64,000 bases of DNA, taken from Eubacteriaceae bacterium. GTDB taxonomy: Bacteria; Bacillota; Clostridia; Eubacteriales; Eubacteriaceae. The DNA is taken from NCBI GenBank assembly GCA_012522805.1, contig JAAYJS010000035.1, forward strand, positions 23,356-87,355. The letters run 5' to 3'. The translations under genes and the position numbers were made by a program. Positions 8,329 through 17,349 of the stretch are shown here, piece by piece. Numbering within the stretch: position 1 is the stretch's first letter; each line of letters opens with the position of its first letter. The notes under the pieces were generated by a model. The model was not told the origin of the DNA. It searched no databases and saw nothing but the letters and a program-made list of their open reading frames with translations.

Positions 8329-9438
8329 TTAATTGAATTCCGTCAGTTTCTTAAAGCCTTGCGTTTGGGCCGTGCTTCCGTCTTTAAAAACCCAAAAAAC
8401 CTGAACATCTTTTTGTTTTTCCGCAAAGAGTCGCCCTTCTTCGTAGGGCATACAGAACAACGCCGTCGACAAGGCATCGGCCATACCGGAATGCTCTGTG
8501 ATCACGGATACCGAGTTGTAATAAGACGCGGGCATTAAGGTTTTGGGATCGATGACGTGATTGTAATTGTTACCGGCAACGGTGTAATACCGTTGGTAAT
8601 TGCCGGAAGTTACCAGGGATGTATCCACGGCTCTGATTTCAGCAAGCGTGTTATCCTGATCCTCCAAGGAAGGGTTTTGAATACCGACAATCCACGGTTT
8701 GCCGTTGGGCTTTGCACCCAAAACACGCACATTCCCCCCAAGGGACAACAACAAGGAACGCGTGCCCGATTCTTTGGCATTTTGGACAACCATTTCCGCT
8801 GCATAACCCTTGGCTATGGCACCCACGTCTAAACGTATTTCCGGATCTTCTAAAAAGACGGTGCTGTTTTCATTATCGATGACGACGCTGTCGATGTCGG
8901 TGTGGTGAGAGGCAGCTTTTAGCTCTTCCATGGGAGGCAATTGGGCATCGGCAGGGTTTGCTAACCCCTCCTCCCGATAACGGTGCCAAATGGAAAGAAC
9001 GGAGCCCATGGCGACATTGGTTTTTCCGTTGGTTGTAGCGTAAATTTTCTTTGAATATTCTAATAAATCAATGATTTTCTGATCCACAACCACCGGCTGG
9101 ACACCGGCATGGTCATTGACGGTTTTTAAATTGTTAAGCCCCGGGTAATCGTTGTAAATATCGTAAAGCGCGTGGTAATTTTTCAAATCTTCTAGGATCA
9201 CTTTGCTTTCTTTATCGAAGGAGGCTTTATTCTCAGCGTATAGGGTTATTTGAGTGAGGGAGTCGAAGACATCCATGGAGGTGGTTTCAAAGCGTTGCAA
9301 GTCCCCGGTAGGGGTCGGGTTGTGCTGCGCTTGGTCGGTAAGGGTCTTTGTGCGGTAAAGACCAAGGGAGATGATCGTCAACAAAAAAACTACGATGACG
9401 ACTCTTAAAAATTTCCGATGCATCATATCAACGATCAT
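8329..9438 (-). CDS. apbE: FAD:protein FMN transferase (ApbE/FmnB family)
   Basis: ApbE proteins move FMN from FAD to Thr/Ser of extracytoplasmic redox proteins, using Mg2+. A single N-terminal membrane anchor (residues ~10-25) is seen, with no lipobox cysteine. Family motifs: SLTQITLYAEN near 60, NVAMGSVLSIWHRYREEG near 140, LDVGAIAKGYAAE near 203, LLLSLGGNVRVLG near 225 and HVIDPKTLMPA near 295. Start is uncertain: ATG 9438 overlaps the upstream gene by 11 bases but abuts the GAGAGG, while ATG 9426 is 12 bases past it. Last gene of a four-gene minus-strand operon with Gx-transporter, NusG-II and SagB-like genes. The same flavin-transferase/Gx/NusG-II trio accompanies extracellular electron transfer loci in Firmicutes. 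Confidence 0.92.
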   Translation of the reverse strand: MIVDMMHRKFLRVVIVVFLLTIISLGLYRTKTLTDQAQHNPTPTGDLQRFETTSMDVFDSLTQITLYAENKASFDKESKVILEDLKNYHALYDIYNDYPGLNNLKTVNDHAGVQPVVVDQKIIDLLEYSKKIYATTNGKTNVAMGSVLSIWHRYREEGLANPADAQLPPMEELKAASHHTDIDSVVIDNENSTVFLEDPEIRLDVGAIAKGYAAEMVVQNAKESGTRSLLLSLGGNVRVLGAKPNGKPWIVGIQNPSLEDQDNTLAEIRAVDTSLVTSGNYQRYYTVAGNNYNHVIDPKTLMPASYYNSVSVITEHSGMADALSTALFCMPYEEGRLFAEKQKDVQVFWVFKDGSTAQTQGFKKLTEFN

Positions 9439-9958
9439 CCTCTCTATGAATGTGTTTGAAGGCCGGTATTAAAAAACGTAAGGACGTGGCGGTGACAACC
9501 CCGGCCGCGATGCCGAATAAAATGAGTATAGGTAATAAAGTCCACATGGCGACACCGTAAAAGAGTAAAACCATTAAAAATTGTCCTAAATTGTGAAAAA
9601 CGGCACCGATGATGGAAATGCTCAAATAGGTTGATTGGTTTTTAAAAATAAAAAGGATCAGCATCATGGCGAAAAGGGCGAACAAACCGCCGAATGTTGA
9701 AAAAGCCCATGCCATGGCGCCGCGGGTGCCCAAGGCAAAGAGCCCCTTTAACAATGCGATGGCCAAAGCCGGCTTGCTGCCTAAAAATATCAACGTGTAC
9801 ATCACGACGATGTTGGAAAGTCCAAATTTTAAGCCCGGTATCGTGGGCAGTATGGGTGGTAAGCTATTTTCTACAAGGGCTAAGACCATAGCCATGGCAA
9901 ACAGCAGGGCCAGTAAGACCAAGTGCTGTGTTTTATTTTTCGGTTTGAGTGGCTTCAT
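9428..9958 (-). CDS. Gx-transporter family membrane protein (heptaprenyl diphosphate synthase component I-like; EetB-like)
   Basis: 176 residues, very hydrophobic, with about five membrane segments. The family-typical stretch PGLKFGLSNIVVMYTLIFLG is at ~40-59, followed by ALLKGLFALG and AVFHNLGQFL. The fold is ECF S-component-like. The older name heptaprenyl diphosphate synthase component I is misleading. Its place between a NusG-II protein and an ApbE flavin transferase matches the EetA/EetB arrangement of Firmicute electron-transfer loci, as I recall it; the molecular role is unknown. ATG 9958 follows GGAGGAG. Its stop overlaps the 5' end of apbE, suggesting translational coupling. Confidence 0.85.
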   Translation of the reverse strand: MKPLKPKNKTQHLVLLALLFAMAMVLALVENSLPPILPTIPGLKFGLSNIVVMYTLIFLGSKPALAIALLKGLFALGTRGAMAWAFSTFGGLFALFAMMLILFIFKNQSTYLSISIIGAVFHNLGQFLMVLLFYGVAMWTLLPILILFGIAAGVVTATSLRFLIPAFKHIHREDDR

Positions 9959-9978
9959 AAGCGATTCTCCTCCGGTTT

Positions 9979-10371
9979 TCAGTGTACAATGATATCGGGA
10001 TGATCATCCTTGTGTTGGAATTTTCTGGGAACTATCTTGATCAACAGATTGTTGGGTAAGCAGGCTGCAGTTTCTCCAATCTTTGAAAGCTTGCCCGTCT
10101 GTACACAAATTTGATCCGGGCAATCGGAGACGAGAAACTGAATGCTGCCCTCAGCATTTAACCGAAAGGTGACGTTGTCGATACCTTCTAAGTGAAAGAC
10201 TTCTGTTTGTCCCTCGGTTAAGGCAACGGTTTTGACCAAACGGTTGCCTTCGTAAATTTCAGCCACCGGGGTTTTACCTGCACGTAACCATGGCAAGGTC
10301 CACCAAACACCTAAAGCGATGAACACCAGCAAAACAATCAGAATCAAATCGGATTTTTTAAAAAATGTCAT
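9979..10371 (-). CDS. NusG domain II-containing protein (EetA-like)
   Basis: 130 residues: one N-terminal membrane segment (residues ~9-27, LILIVLLVFIALGVWW) then an extracytoplasmic NusG-II-type beta domain with the characteristic DCPDQICVQTGKLSKIGE (residues ~90-107) and NNLLIKI. Although the frame is open upstream to 10557, that part is the antisense of the SagB-like gene, so the start is ATG 10371. The ribosome site is weak (GTAGAG). It follows the SagB-like stop by 35 bases and precedes the Gx-transporter gene by 20 bases, so it is in the same operon. Family proteins occur next to Rnf and flavin-based electron-transfer loci; function is unproven. Confidence 0.85.
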   Translation of the reverse strand: MTFFKKSDLILIVLLVFIALGVWWTLPWLRAGKTPVAEIYEGNRLVKTVALTEGQTEVFHLEGIDNVTFRLNAEGSIQFLVSDCPDQICVQTGKLSKIGETAACLPNNLLIKIVPRKFQHKDDHPDIIVH

Positions 10372-10406
10372 CGTCGCGGTTTCTCTACGGTCATCATACA
10401 CACAAC

Positions 10407-11153
10407 TTACCTCAATTGACCCACGGGAGCCAGATAGACCACGAACTCGTCTTTGCCGTCTACTTGAATCAGCTCGTCCATATAGTCTTGATGGTAAGCC
10501 CCAATGGCACAGGTGCCACATCCGATGGCACCGGCGGCGAGGTACAAATTCTGACACAAATGACCGGCATCCATAGCGATTACTTTATGGGAAGCCTTAG
10601 CATAGCGCCATTCCATACGGTAGGGAATGGTGCTCCACACAAAGGTGAGAGGCGCCTTGCCTACAAAACTTTGCCCCAAGGTGGCAAGATTCAATGCCTT
10701 CTCTAAATTGTCCGGCGTGTAGATAAAAACCAGCGTGTGGGACAAGGGTAAATAGCGGTAGATGCCTTGGGGTAAGGACACCACATCCCGGATACACAGG
10801 TAGGTTTCAAAGCTATGGCGATTACCCGCAGAGGGCACATGGCGTAAAACGGCGTATGGCGCCCTTTCACGAACACCTTGGGTCGCCCAGAGTAAAAAAG
10901 ACAACTCCTCCAGTGTCACGGATTGGCTGCTAAAAAGTCGAACGCTCTTGCGTTTGGCGATTAAGTCGATGAGATCTTTGGTCTCAAATTGAACTGCGGA
11001 TTCCCAAGCGGGCAGCTGATATGTTTTTGCACCTCGAGGCACCGGTTTTTCGATTGGTGGTGGCGAGAACCCTTTATTTTGATCGGTTTGACTAAAGTCC
11101 GTTTCCATGCGAATACGGTCGGTTAAAAATGCTCTCAGTTCTTCTATTTTCAT
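10407..11153 (-). CDS. SagB/ThcOx-family nitroreductase-like oxidoreductase
   Basis: 248 residues. Motifs include RKSVRLFSSQSVTLEELSFLLWATQG (nitroreductase FMN-binding start, RxSxRxF; ~70-95), VPSAGNRHSFETYLCI (~107-122), AMDAGHLCQNLYLAAGAIGCGTCAIGAY (~192-220) and a C-terminal GQLR. SagB/ThcOx proteins are FMN oxidoreductases; some oxidise azolines in peptide modification, but free-standing copies like this one, with no precursor peptide or cyclodehydratase nearby, are of unknown substrate. ATG 11153 is preceded by AGAGGAG; the frame from 11213 has no such site. It is the first gene of the operon with EetA/EetB/ApbE-like genes, hinting at a flavin redox role. Confidence 0.88.
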   Translation of the reverse strand: MKIEELRAFLTDRIRMETDFSQTDQNKGFSPPPIEKPVPRGAKTYQLPAWESAVQFETKDLIDLIAKRKSVRLFSSQSVTLEELSFLLWATQGVRERAPYAVLRHVPSAGNRHSFETYLCIRDVVSLPQGIYRYLPLSHTLVFIYTPDNLEKALNLATLGQSFVGKAPLTFVWSTIPYRMEWRYAKASHKVIAMDAGHLCQNLYLAAGAIGCGTCAIGAYHQDYMDELIQVDGKDEFVVYLAPVGQLR

Positions 11154-11394
11154 TTTAAAAACGCTCCTCTTTATAAATGGTCGTGGACTGTGTATGGGAT
11201 AGCTTATTTTCATTTTTTAACAAAGTAATATCAAAGGAATACAAGCGGAGGATCCGAAACAGGTTTTTAGTCGAAGCATCCAAGAATCTTAGTATTTCAT
11301 TTACTCTAACATATTTGCAACGCATAAAAAACAATTTTAAAGTTTTTGTGTATAATAGAATCAAATAACAAGTGTAAATGAGGAATAATAGAAT

Positions 11395-12399
11395 ATGAAT
11401 ATTTTAGTAACCGGCGGCGCCGGCTATATAGGATCCCATACGTGCATCGCTTTATTGGAAGCGGGACACCAAGTTGTCATCGCCGACGATTTTAGCAATA
11501 GCGATGAAAAGGCCTTGGAGGCCATTGGCACCATCACCGGCAAAGATTTTAAATTCTACCAAGTCAACGTCGCCCGCTTTCATCGACTGGAGAAAGCCTT
11601 TACCGAACAAAAAATAGACGGCGTCATTCATTTTGCAGGTTTTAAAGCTGTAGGCGAGTCCGTGGAAAACCCCTTGGATTATTACGCCAACAATTTAAAA
11701 TCCACCATAACCCTTTTAAAACTGTGTAGAAAATACAAGGTTCAACAATTTGTTTTCAGTTCATCCGCCACGGTATACGGTGACGGCGAGGTGCCCTTTG
11801 TGGAGACCCAAAACTTAAAGCCGGCTACCAATCCCTACGGAGAAACCAAGGTGATGAACGAAAAAATATTAAAGGATTACGCCAAAGCCAATCCGGAATT
11901 TGCCGTGATTTTATTGCGTTATTTTAATCCCGTCGGAGCTCACCCCAGCGGTTTAATCGGCGAGCACCCTCGGGGTATTCCCAATAACTTAATGCCTTAT
12001 ATCACGCAAGTAGCCAAGGGACTTCGCGATCAGCTTTACGTATTTGGCGACGATTACGACACCGTCGACGGCACCGGTGTCCGCGACTACATCCATGTGA
12101 TGGATTTGGCAGAGGGCCACGTGCAGGCGATGGAACACCTTCAAAAAGGGTGGGATGTTGTAAATCTCGGCACCGGAAAAGGCACTTCGGTTTTGGAATT
12201 GGTTCGTGCCTTTGAAAAAGTCAACGAGATCGAGGTCCCCTATTCGATCGCTCCCCGCAGAGAGGGGGATATAGCCCTTTGTTACGCCGATACCCAAAAG
12301 GCTCAAAGAGTTTTAGGGTGGCGAGCCAAAAGAAATGTAGAAGATATGTGCCGAGATGCTTGGCAATTTGAAAAAAATAATCGTCACGAAGGCCAATAG
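11395..12399 (+). CDS. galE: UDP-glucose 4-epimerase
   Basis: 334 residues. Interconverts UDP-glucose and UDP-galactose (or the N-acetyl forms) using tightly bound NAD. N-terminal VTGGAGYIGSHT (~5-16), catalytic SSSATVYG (~122-129) and YGETKVMNE (Y~148, K~152), then RYFNPVGAH (~180) and GVRDYIHVMDLAEGH (~225). ATG 11395 follows GAGGAATA; a TATAAT -10 lies at 11351-11356. A terminator follows at 12413. It stands alone at the left border of the AT-rich accessory region; substrate range (glucose versus GlcNAc) cannot be decided by eye. Confidence 0.95.
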   Translation: MNILVTGGAGYIGSHTCIALLEAGHQVVIADDFSNSDEKALEAIGTITGKDFKFYQVNVARFHRLEKAFTEQKIDGVIHFAGFKAVGESVENPLDYYANNLKSTITLLKLCRKYKVQQFVFSSSATVYGDGEVPFVETQNLKPATNPYGETKVMNEKILKDYAKANPEFAVILLRYFNPVGAHPSGLIGEHPRGIPNNLMPYITQVAKGLRDQLYVFGDDYDTVDGTGVRDYIHVMDLAEGHVQAMEHLQKGWDVVNLGTGKGTSVLELVRAFEKVNEIEVPYSIAPRREGDIALCYADTQKAQRVLGWRAKRNVEDMCRDAWQFEKNNRHEGQ

Positions 12400-12412
12400 A
12401 GATCTTTTCAAT

Positions 12413-12455
12413 CCCAAGGCTTTTGTTTGATCCTTGGGGCGATTGTGTTTTGTTT
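12413..12455 (+). terminator. terminator after galE
   Basis: CCCAAGG (12413-12419) pairs with CCTTGGG (12432-12438); a T-rich tract (TGTTTTGTTTTG) follows. Confidence 0.65.
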
Positions 12456-12459
12456 TGTG

Positions 12460-13020
12460 ACGAAGTCTTGAGTTGCTATAGAATGCGCTTCAGATAGAAT
12501 TGGGATAGAGAGAGAACAATTTAATAAATAAGAAGAGACTTTTATGAGAGTGAAAAACATTTCAAGCGAGGATCTCAATCTTTTCACTAGATGGTGAAGG
12601 CAGAAGATGCTAGTTTGATACAGACTTATGGGTGAAGATAGCAAAGTGAAGGGGTAAAACCGAAATTTAAAAATAGTAGGGATATCATATAATGTTCTTG
12701 CTAAAATGGGCAAAAAGAATATATATCTATGAAAAAATTTGAAAGGATAGGTATGTCAATGGATTTATGCCCAATCCGGTCATCGTATTAGAAAAGATGA
12801 GGAAAGGCAAAGAAATAAAAAAATCAAATTTGGACAAATTGTTACAAAAGAGGTAGCGAGAACGTTATCTCTTTTTCTTTACTCAAAATAAAAAAAGCTA
12901 TCAAAAATCCCTAAATTAAGCCCTTATAATTCATGAATCTAATCATTGATGTGTAGGATTTCACCGTATATAGTTTTAATGTATTTATGAACAAAAATTC
13001 AAAGTTGATACCGATAATTA
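12460..13020 (+). other. AT-rich intergenic region with decayed coding remnants
   Basis: No intact gene is seen. Short protein-like stretches occur in shifting frames: MRVKNISSEDLNLFTRW from about 12544, GFMPNPVIVLEKMRKGKEIK from about 12759, and YAQSGHRIRKDEERQRNKK overlapping it in another frame. A hairpin AAAGAGGTAGCG/CGTTATCTCTTT (12847-12858/12863-12874, with G-T pairs) plus T-rich tail looks like a terminator left without a gene. The pattern suggests one or more decayed accessory genes; no family was recognised. Confidence 0.35.
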
Positions 13021-13023
13021 CTC

Positions 13024-13080
13024 TTGACAGCATAGTTAGAAGATGCTAACATTGTGATAAATTCGACAGGGTTGTCGAAT
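13024..13080 (+). promoter_or_regulatory. promoter and palindromic operator of the TetR/ABC/ECF operon
   Basis: TTGACA (13024-13029) and TAACAT (13047-13052) with 17-base spacing give a probable promoter. Directly downstream, ATTCGACA (13061-13068) and TGTCGAAT (13073-13080) form a perfect 8-bp inverted repeat with 4-base centre, overlapping the expected start of transcription and ending 22 bases before the TetR gene. This is the placement expected for autorepression by the encoded TetR protein (inference). Confidence 0.65.
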
Positions 13081-13102
13081 AGTAAAATGTGGGTGTGTTA
13101 TT

Positions 13103-13705
13103 TTGATCGAAAAAAAAGCGAATAGGGAAATTAGAAAAAAAGAGATATTGGATGCAGCAAAAAAAGTTTTTCTGCGCAAAGGCTTTGATACAACAACCAT
13201 GGAAGATATTATCGTCGAAACCTCACTTTCCAGAGGAGGTTTTTATTATTATTACAAAAACACAGAGGATATTCTACTCGATTTGATGAGGGAAGGAAAT
13301 GTCTATCGGATGACCAAAATGAATGAATTTATGGCAACTTACGATGGCCAACTTGATCATCAGTCTTTAGCAGAAATGTTGGTTGATAAAATGTTGGATA
13401 ACAATGAATTCATGAGTCTTTATGTGATATATCTACAAGCTATGAAAAATAATGAGAAGTTGAAAAAACTGTACTCTGTTTTAGTAGATGAAACACTGTA
13501 CTCTGAATATGGTGGAGATATTAACGGCACAAAACTTGGTGATTTTGAATATTGTACGACAGATCTTTTTATCTATTTGATGAATACGGTTATTTTGGGA
13601 TGTGAAATTCTTGACGCAAGAGAGACCTATTTAAAAAACAGAGGTTTCTTTGTAGATGTCGTAAAATTTTACTTTAAGTATTATGAAAAAGGAAAGGTCA
13701 AGTAA
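13103..13705 (+). CDS. TetR/AcrR-family transcriptional regulator
   Basis: 200 residues. The N-terminal helix-turn-helix is typical: IRKKEILDAAKKVFLRKGFDTTTMEDI (residues ~9-35), then SRGGFYYYYKNTEDILLDLM as the recognition helix and helix 4. The C-terminal ligand domain is unconserved, as usual. TTG 13103 is the start; the frame is closed shortly upstream and a weak GGGTGTG precedes it. It heads an operon with two ABC half transporters and an ECF module starting 64 bases downstream. The palindrome at 13061-13080 is its likely operator. Ligand unknown, plausibly the cargo of the transporters. Confidence 0.9.
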   Translation: MIEKKANREIRKKEILDAAKKVFLRKGFDTTTMEDIIVETSLSRGGFYYYYKNTEDILLDLMREGNVYRMTKMNEFMATYDGQLDHQSLAEMLVDKMLDNNEFMSLYVIYLQAMKNNEKLKKLYSVLVDETLYSEYGGDINGTKLGDFEYCTTDLFIYLMNTVILGCEILDARETYLKNRGFFVDVVKFYFKYYEKGKVK

Positions 13706-13769
13706 TTTTTTTTCACACATAAGTTATGCGATTCTAACTAAAAGGGATTAACAGGAGTGTGTATGGCAT

Positions 13770-15554
13770 ATGAAAAACAAAGAATCAGTTTTTTCAATTA
13801 TAAAAAAATATGGAATGTCTAAGAGTCAATATCTTTTGCCTTGCTCAATTTTACAAGTTGTAACGGCTCTCACTTCATTAGTGCCATACTATTGCATTTG
13901 GCAAATAATTAATTCCATATTTCATTCCTATCCGGTATTTAATTCCGTATTCGTGAGAGATTATCTTATGTGGGCAGTGATATCCCAAATATTTGCTACT
14001 TTTTGTGCTTTTTTAGCATCTATTTTGGCACATCTCATGGCATTTGAAGTAGAAAACGGTATTAGAGAGATGAGCTTTTCATATCTTTTAGATCTTCCTC
14101 TAGGCTATTTTCAATCTCATGAATCTGGAAGACTTAGAAAGATTATTGACGATAACGCCGGACTCACTCATACGTTTATAGCCCATCAACTTCCCGATAT
14201 GATCCCCGGAGTTTTAGTGCCGCTAATTGTTTTAATTTCTATGTTTGCGATTGATTTCAGATTTGGTCTGGTTTTAATACTTTGTCTCATTTTAGCGCTG
14301 GTAGCATTAAAATCATCATTCAGTTTCACCAACAGCGCAAGAATGCAAGAGTACCAACATGCTTTAGAAAATATCAATACCGAAGGTGTGGAATACTTTA
14401 GAGGAATACCTGTTGTTAAAGTGTTTCAGCAATCCGTCTTGAGCTTTAATAGATTCCACAAAGCAATCAAGGATTATGAAAAATACTGTTTGGACTATAC
14501 GATCAACTTTAGAAACTCTTACATTCTTATGAATATAGCATTGTATTTACCATATATGCTCGTAGGCGTTGTCTGCATTCTCTTGCTCCCTTCTTCCGCT
14601 GAGCCTCTTCTCCTCATATCGAATGCAATATTCTATACACTGATCACTATCGTTTTCAATATGAGTCTGATGAGACTTTTAAAATTAGCGACCGGTATGG
14701 ACAGTTTTAATATTGCTGTCGAGAAAATCAACGATATATTGGCGATTAAACCTTTGGAAGCAAAGGAAATCTCTGATGGAAAGCGTGAGATACCATCTGA
14801 TCAATCCTCCATATTTGTGGACAACATCAGTTTTTCTTACGATGGTAAAAGACAAGTGCTGAAAAATCTATCCTATACTTTCGAAAAAGGGAGATCCTAT
14901 GCTTTAGTTGGAAAAAGCGGATCAGGTAAGTCTACATTAGTCAATTTGATCGGTAGATTTTTTGATGTGGACAGCGGAAATATTTATATAGATGGACAAA
15001 ACCTTAAAACTATGTCTGAAGAAGATATTTTTGACAAAGTCAGCATCGTATTTCAAAAGCAACGACTGATAAAAGACTCTATATTTGAAAATGTGAGAAT
15101 GTATGAACGAAGTAAGAGTGAAGAAGATGTAAAGACAGCTCTACAAAATGCGAACGCCATGGAAATCGTGGACGCTTCGAATGAAGGACTTTATACGACC
15201 TATGGCTCTAAAGGCACACACTTTTCCGGTGGTGAAGTTCAAAGGATATCCCTTGCAAGAGCCTTCTTAAAAGATAGTCCGGTACTTCTTTTGGATGAAG
15301 CAATGGCATTTGTAGATGCCGATAATGAAACAGAAATACTGGAGGCTATTAATAAACTTAAAAAAAACAGAACGACAATTATGATTCTTCACAGGCTGAA
15401 TTCTGCTGAGTCTTTTGATGAAATTATTATGATGAACGATGGAGAGATCGTCGGAACCGGATCTCACGAAAATTTAATTGAAACTTGCGAGGAATACAGA
15501 AAGCTCTATGAAGAATATCAAAAAACCGTGAACTGGAGGGTGAAAAATGCTTAG
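13770..15554 (+). CDS. ABC exporter-type half transporter, ATPase-permease fusion (subunit 1)
   Basis: 594 residues: six-helix transmembrane domain (~1-320) followed by an ATPase domain with Walker A VGKSGSGKST (~388), signature FSGGEVQR (~488) and Walker B VLLLDEAMAFVD (~509). It overlaps the next half transporter by 8 bases, so the two probably form a heterodimer. The exporter fold is also used by siderophore importers such as IrtAB and YbtPQ, and the downstream ECF module suggests uptake of a metal chelate or cofactor, but this is inference. The AGGAG at 13753-13757 is 12 bases from ATG 13770, and a competing out-of-frame ATG lies at 13763 (see findings). Strongly AT-rich. Confidence 0.9.
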   Translation: MKNKESVFSIIKKYGMSKSQYLLPCSILQVVTALTSLVPYYCIWQIINSIFHSYPVFNSVFVRDYLMWAVISQIFATFCAFLASILAHLMAFEVENGIREMSFSYLLDLPLGYFQSHESGRLRKIIDDNAGLTHTFIAHQLPDMIPGVLVPLIVLISMFAIDFRFGLVLILCLILALVALKSSFSFTNSARMQEYQHALENINTEGVEYFRGIPVVKVFQQSVLSFNRFHKAIKDYEKYCLDYTINFRNSYILMNIALYLPYMLVGVVCILLLPSSAEPLLLISNAIFYTLITIVFNMSLMRLLKLATGMDSFNIAVEKINDILAIKPLEAKEISDGKREIPSDQSSIFVDNISFSYDGKRQVLKNLSYTFEKGRSYALVGKSGSGKSTLVNLIGRFFDVDSGNIYIDGQNLKTMSEEDIFDKVSIVFQKQRLIKDSIFENVRMYERSKSEEDVKTALQNANAMEIVDASNEGLYTTYGSKGTHFSGGEVQRISLARAFLKDSPVLLLDEAMAFVDADNETEILEAINKLKKNRTTIMILHRLNSAESFDEIIMMNDGEIVGTGSHENLIETCEEYRKLYEEYQKTVNWRVKNA

Positions 15555-17286
15555 TTTATTGCAAGAGAAATTTTTATTATCAGAGCAAGGAGCCAAGAAC
15601 ATATTAAAAGCGACATTTCTATCTGCCCTCCTCAACATTACAAGAATTCTTCCATACGGAATGGTTTATCTGTTCATCGTAGAATCGATAGAGATTTATC
15701 TTTTAAAAACTTCAACAAGCTATACGCTTGAACATTATTTTATTGCGACATGTCTAATATGTATTTTGCAATATACAGCCCATCGATTTCAATATAATTT
15801 AGCCTTTTACAACACCTATAGAGAATCTACGAAAATCAGGGTAGATACTGCAGAAAGAATCAGAAAATTACCACTATCTTTTTTTGAGAAGAAAGATATT
15901 TCCGACTTAACGGCGACTATTCTCGGAGATGTGACGATTATAGAACAAGCATATTCTCACTCTATTCCTCAATTTTTCGGCTCATTTATTTCCGTGAGTC
16001 TTATCTTTATCGGATATCTTTTATTCAGTCCTAAACTTGCACTTGCAATGTATTGGCCGGTCCTTGTCGTTGCGATTCTAATTATATTTGTGAAAAACAA
16101 ATTATCTCAAAACGAATGGGAGCACTCCAATCAAAAGAGGGTGGTCGCTGATAAAATTCAAGAAGGTCTGGATAATATTCTCGATATCAAAGCATATAAA
16201 ATAAAAGATGAAATAAGAGAAGATTTAAGAGAAGAACTGAATAAAGAGTTCAAGGCACACACAAAGAGCGAAGCCGGTATGGGAGCAGTTATGGCACCTT
16301 TAAACGGCATTCTCACTCTTGGCAGCTTGACTTCGACATATTTCCTTGTTCAAGCATACGAGCAGGGAACGATGGAACTGAAAATCTTTCTTCCACTTAT
16401 CATTATAGCCTTTGTCATTTACGAACCAATTAGAGCTGTACTGCCTTCCGTAATGCAACTGATTATGATGGAAGTGCCTGTTACAAGGATGAAAGAAATA
16501 ATCTCCATGCCTACTATGGAGGGAGAAGAACAAAGAATTGATCAATTTGATATCAACTTTGAAAATGTCAGTTTCGCTTACGAAGATGGGAACCCTATAT
16601 TGAAAGACATTAATTTGACGATCAAACAAGGAGAAGTTACAGCTTTTGTCGGACCGTCAGGATCAGGCAAGTCAAGTTTAACCAAACTTGCTATAAGATT
16701 TTGGGATCCTCAGTATGGAAAAGTAACTTTAGGTGGTTATGATATTTCAAAAACTGAGCCGGAGCATTTGTACAAGCATTATTCAATGGTTTTTCAAAAT
16801 GTGGTTTTATTTAATAACACGATTATGGAAAATGTCAGGATAGGGAATCCAAATGCTACCGATCAGGAAGTGATAGATGCTTGTAAGACTGCTATGGCTC
16901 ACGACTTTATAAGCTTATTACCGGAAGGATATCAAACGATGATAGGCGAAGATGGTCAATTACTATCAGGAGGGGAAAGACAAAGGATATCCATAGCGAG
17001 AGCGATACTTAAAAATGCTCCGATTATAATATTGGACGAAGCATCTGCAAGCATGGACGCTGAAAATGAAGCGCGTTTTCAAGAAGCGTTATCAAACTTA
17101 ATTAAAGACAAGACGGTTATCACCATAGCCCACAGACTTAGAATTGTAGCCGATGCCGATAAAATAGTAGTTTTGGACAAGGGACGAATTGTAGAAGAAG
17201 GCAAGTTTTCAGACTTAATGGAAAGCGAAGGTCTGTTCCACAGACTTTGGGTTAAGCAGAACAAGAGAGGTGTTGTAGATATGTGA
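15547..17286 (+). CDS. ABC exporter-type half transporter, ATPase-permease fusion (subunit 2)
   Basis: 579 residues with the same layout as its partner: transmembrane domain (~15-320), Walker A VGPSGSGKSS (~369), Q-loop VFQNVVLF, signature LSGGERQR (~474), Walker B IIILDEASASMD (~494) and switch IAHRL. Motifs are complete. ATG 15547 lies inside the end of the upstream gene (8-base overlap), implying translational coupling. The ECF S component follows after 63 bases. Direction of transport cannot be told from sequence; context with the ECF genes favours import or cofactor handling. Confidence 0.92.
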   Translation: MLSLLQEKFLLSEQGAKNILKATFLSALLNITRILPYGMVYLFIVESIEIYLLKTSTSYTLEHYFIATCLICILQYTAHRFQYNLAFYNTYRESTKIRVDTAERIRKLPLSFFEKKDISDLTATILGDVTIIEQAYSHSIPQFFGSFISVSLIFIGYLLFSPKLALAMYWPVLVVAILIIFVKNKLSQNEWEHSNQKRVVADKIQEGLDNILDIKAYKIKDEIREDLREELNKEFKAHTKSEAGMGAVMAPLNGILTLGSLTSTYFLVQAYEQGTMELKIFLPLIIIAFVIYEPIRAVLPSVMQLIMMEVPVTRMKEIISMPTMEGEEQRIDQFDINFENVSFAYEDGNPILKDINLTIKQGEVTAFVGPSGSGKSSLTKLAIRFWDPQYGKVTLGGYDISKTEPEHLYKHYSMVFQNVVLFNNTIMENVRIGNPNATDQEVIDACKTAMAHDFISLLPEGYQTMIGEDGQLLSGGERQRISIARAILKNAPIIILDEASASMDAENEARFQEALSNLIKDKTVITIAHRLRIVADADKIVVLDKGRIVEEGKFSDLMESEGLFHRLWVKQNKRGVVDM

Positions 17287-17349
17287 GAAGAGTTTAGACG
17301 GACTTACTGTTAGAAAGAGATGTGAATTATAAATTATGAGGTTTTCATA

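Noticed and set aside
12408..12713. 101-codon minus-strand frame in the region after galE
   Set aside because: Overlaps the galE terminator, lacks a ribosome site and has no recognisable protein pattern; more likely chance in decayed DNA.
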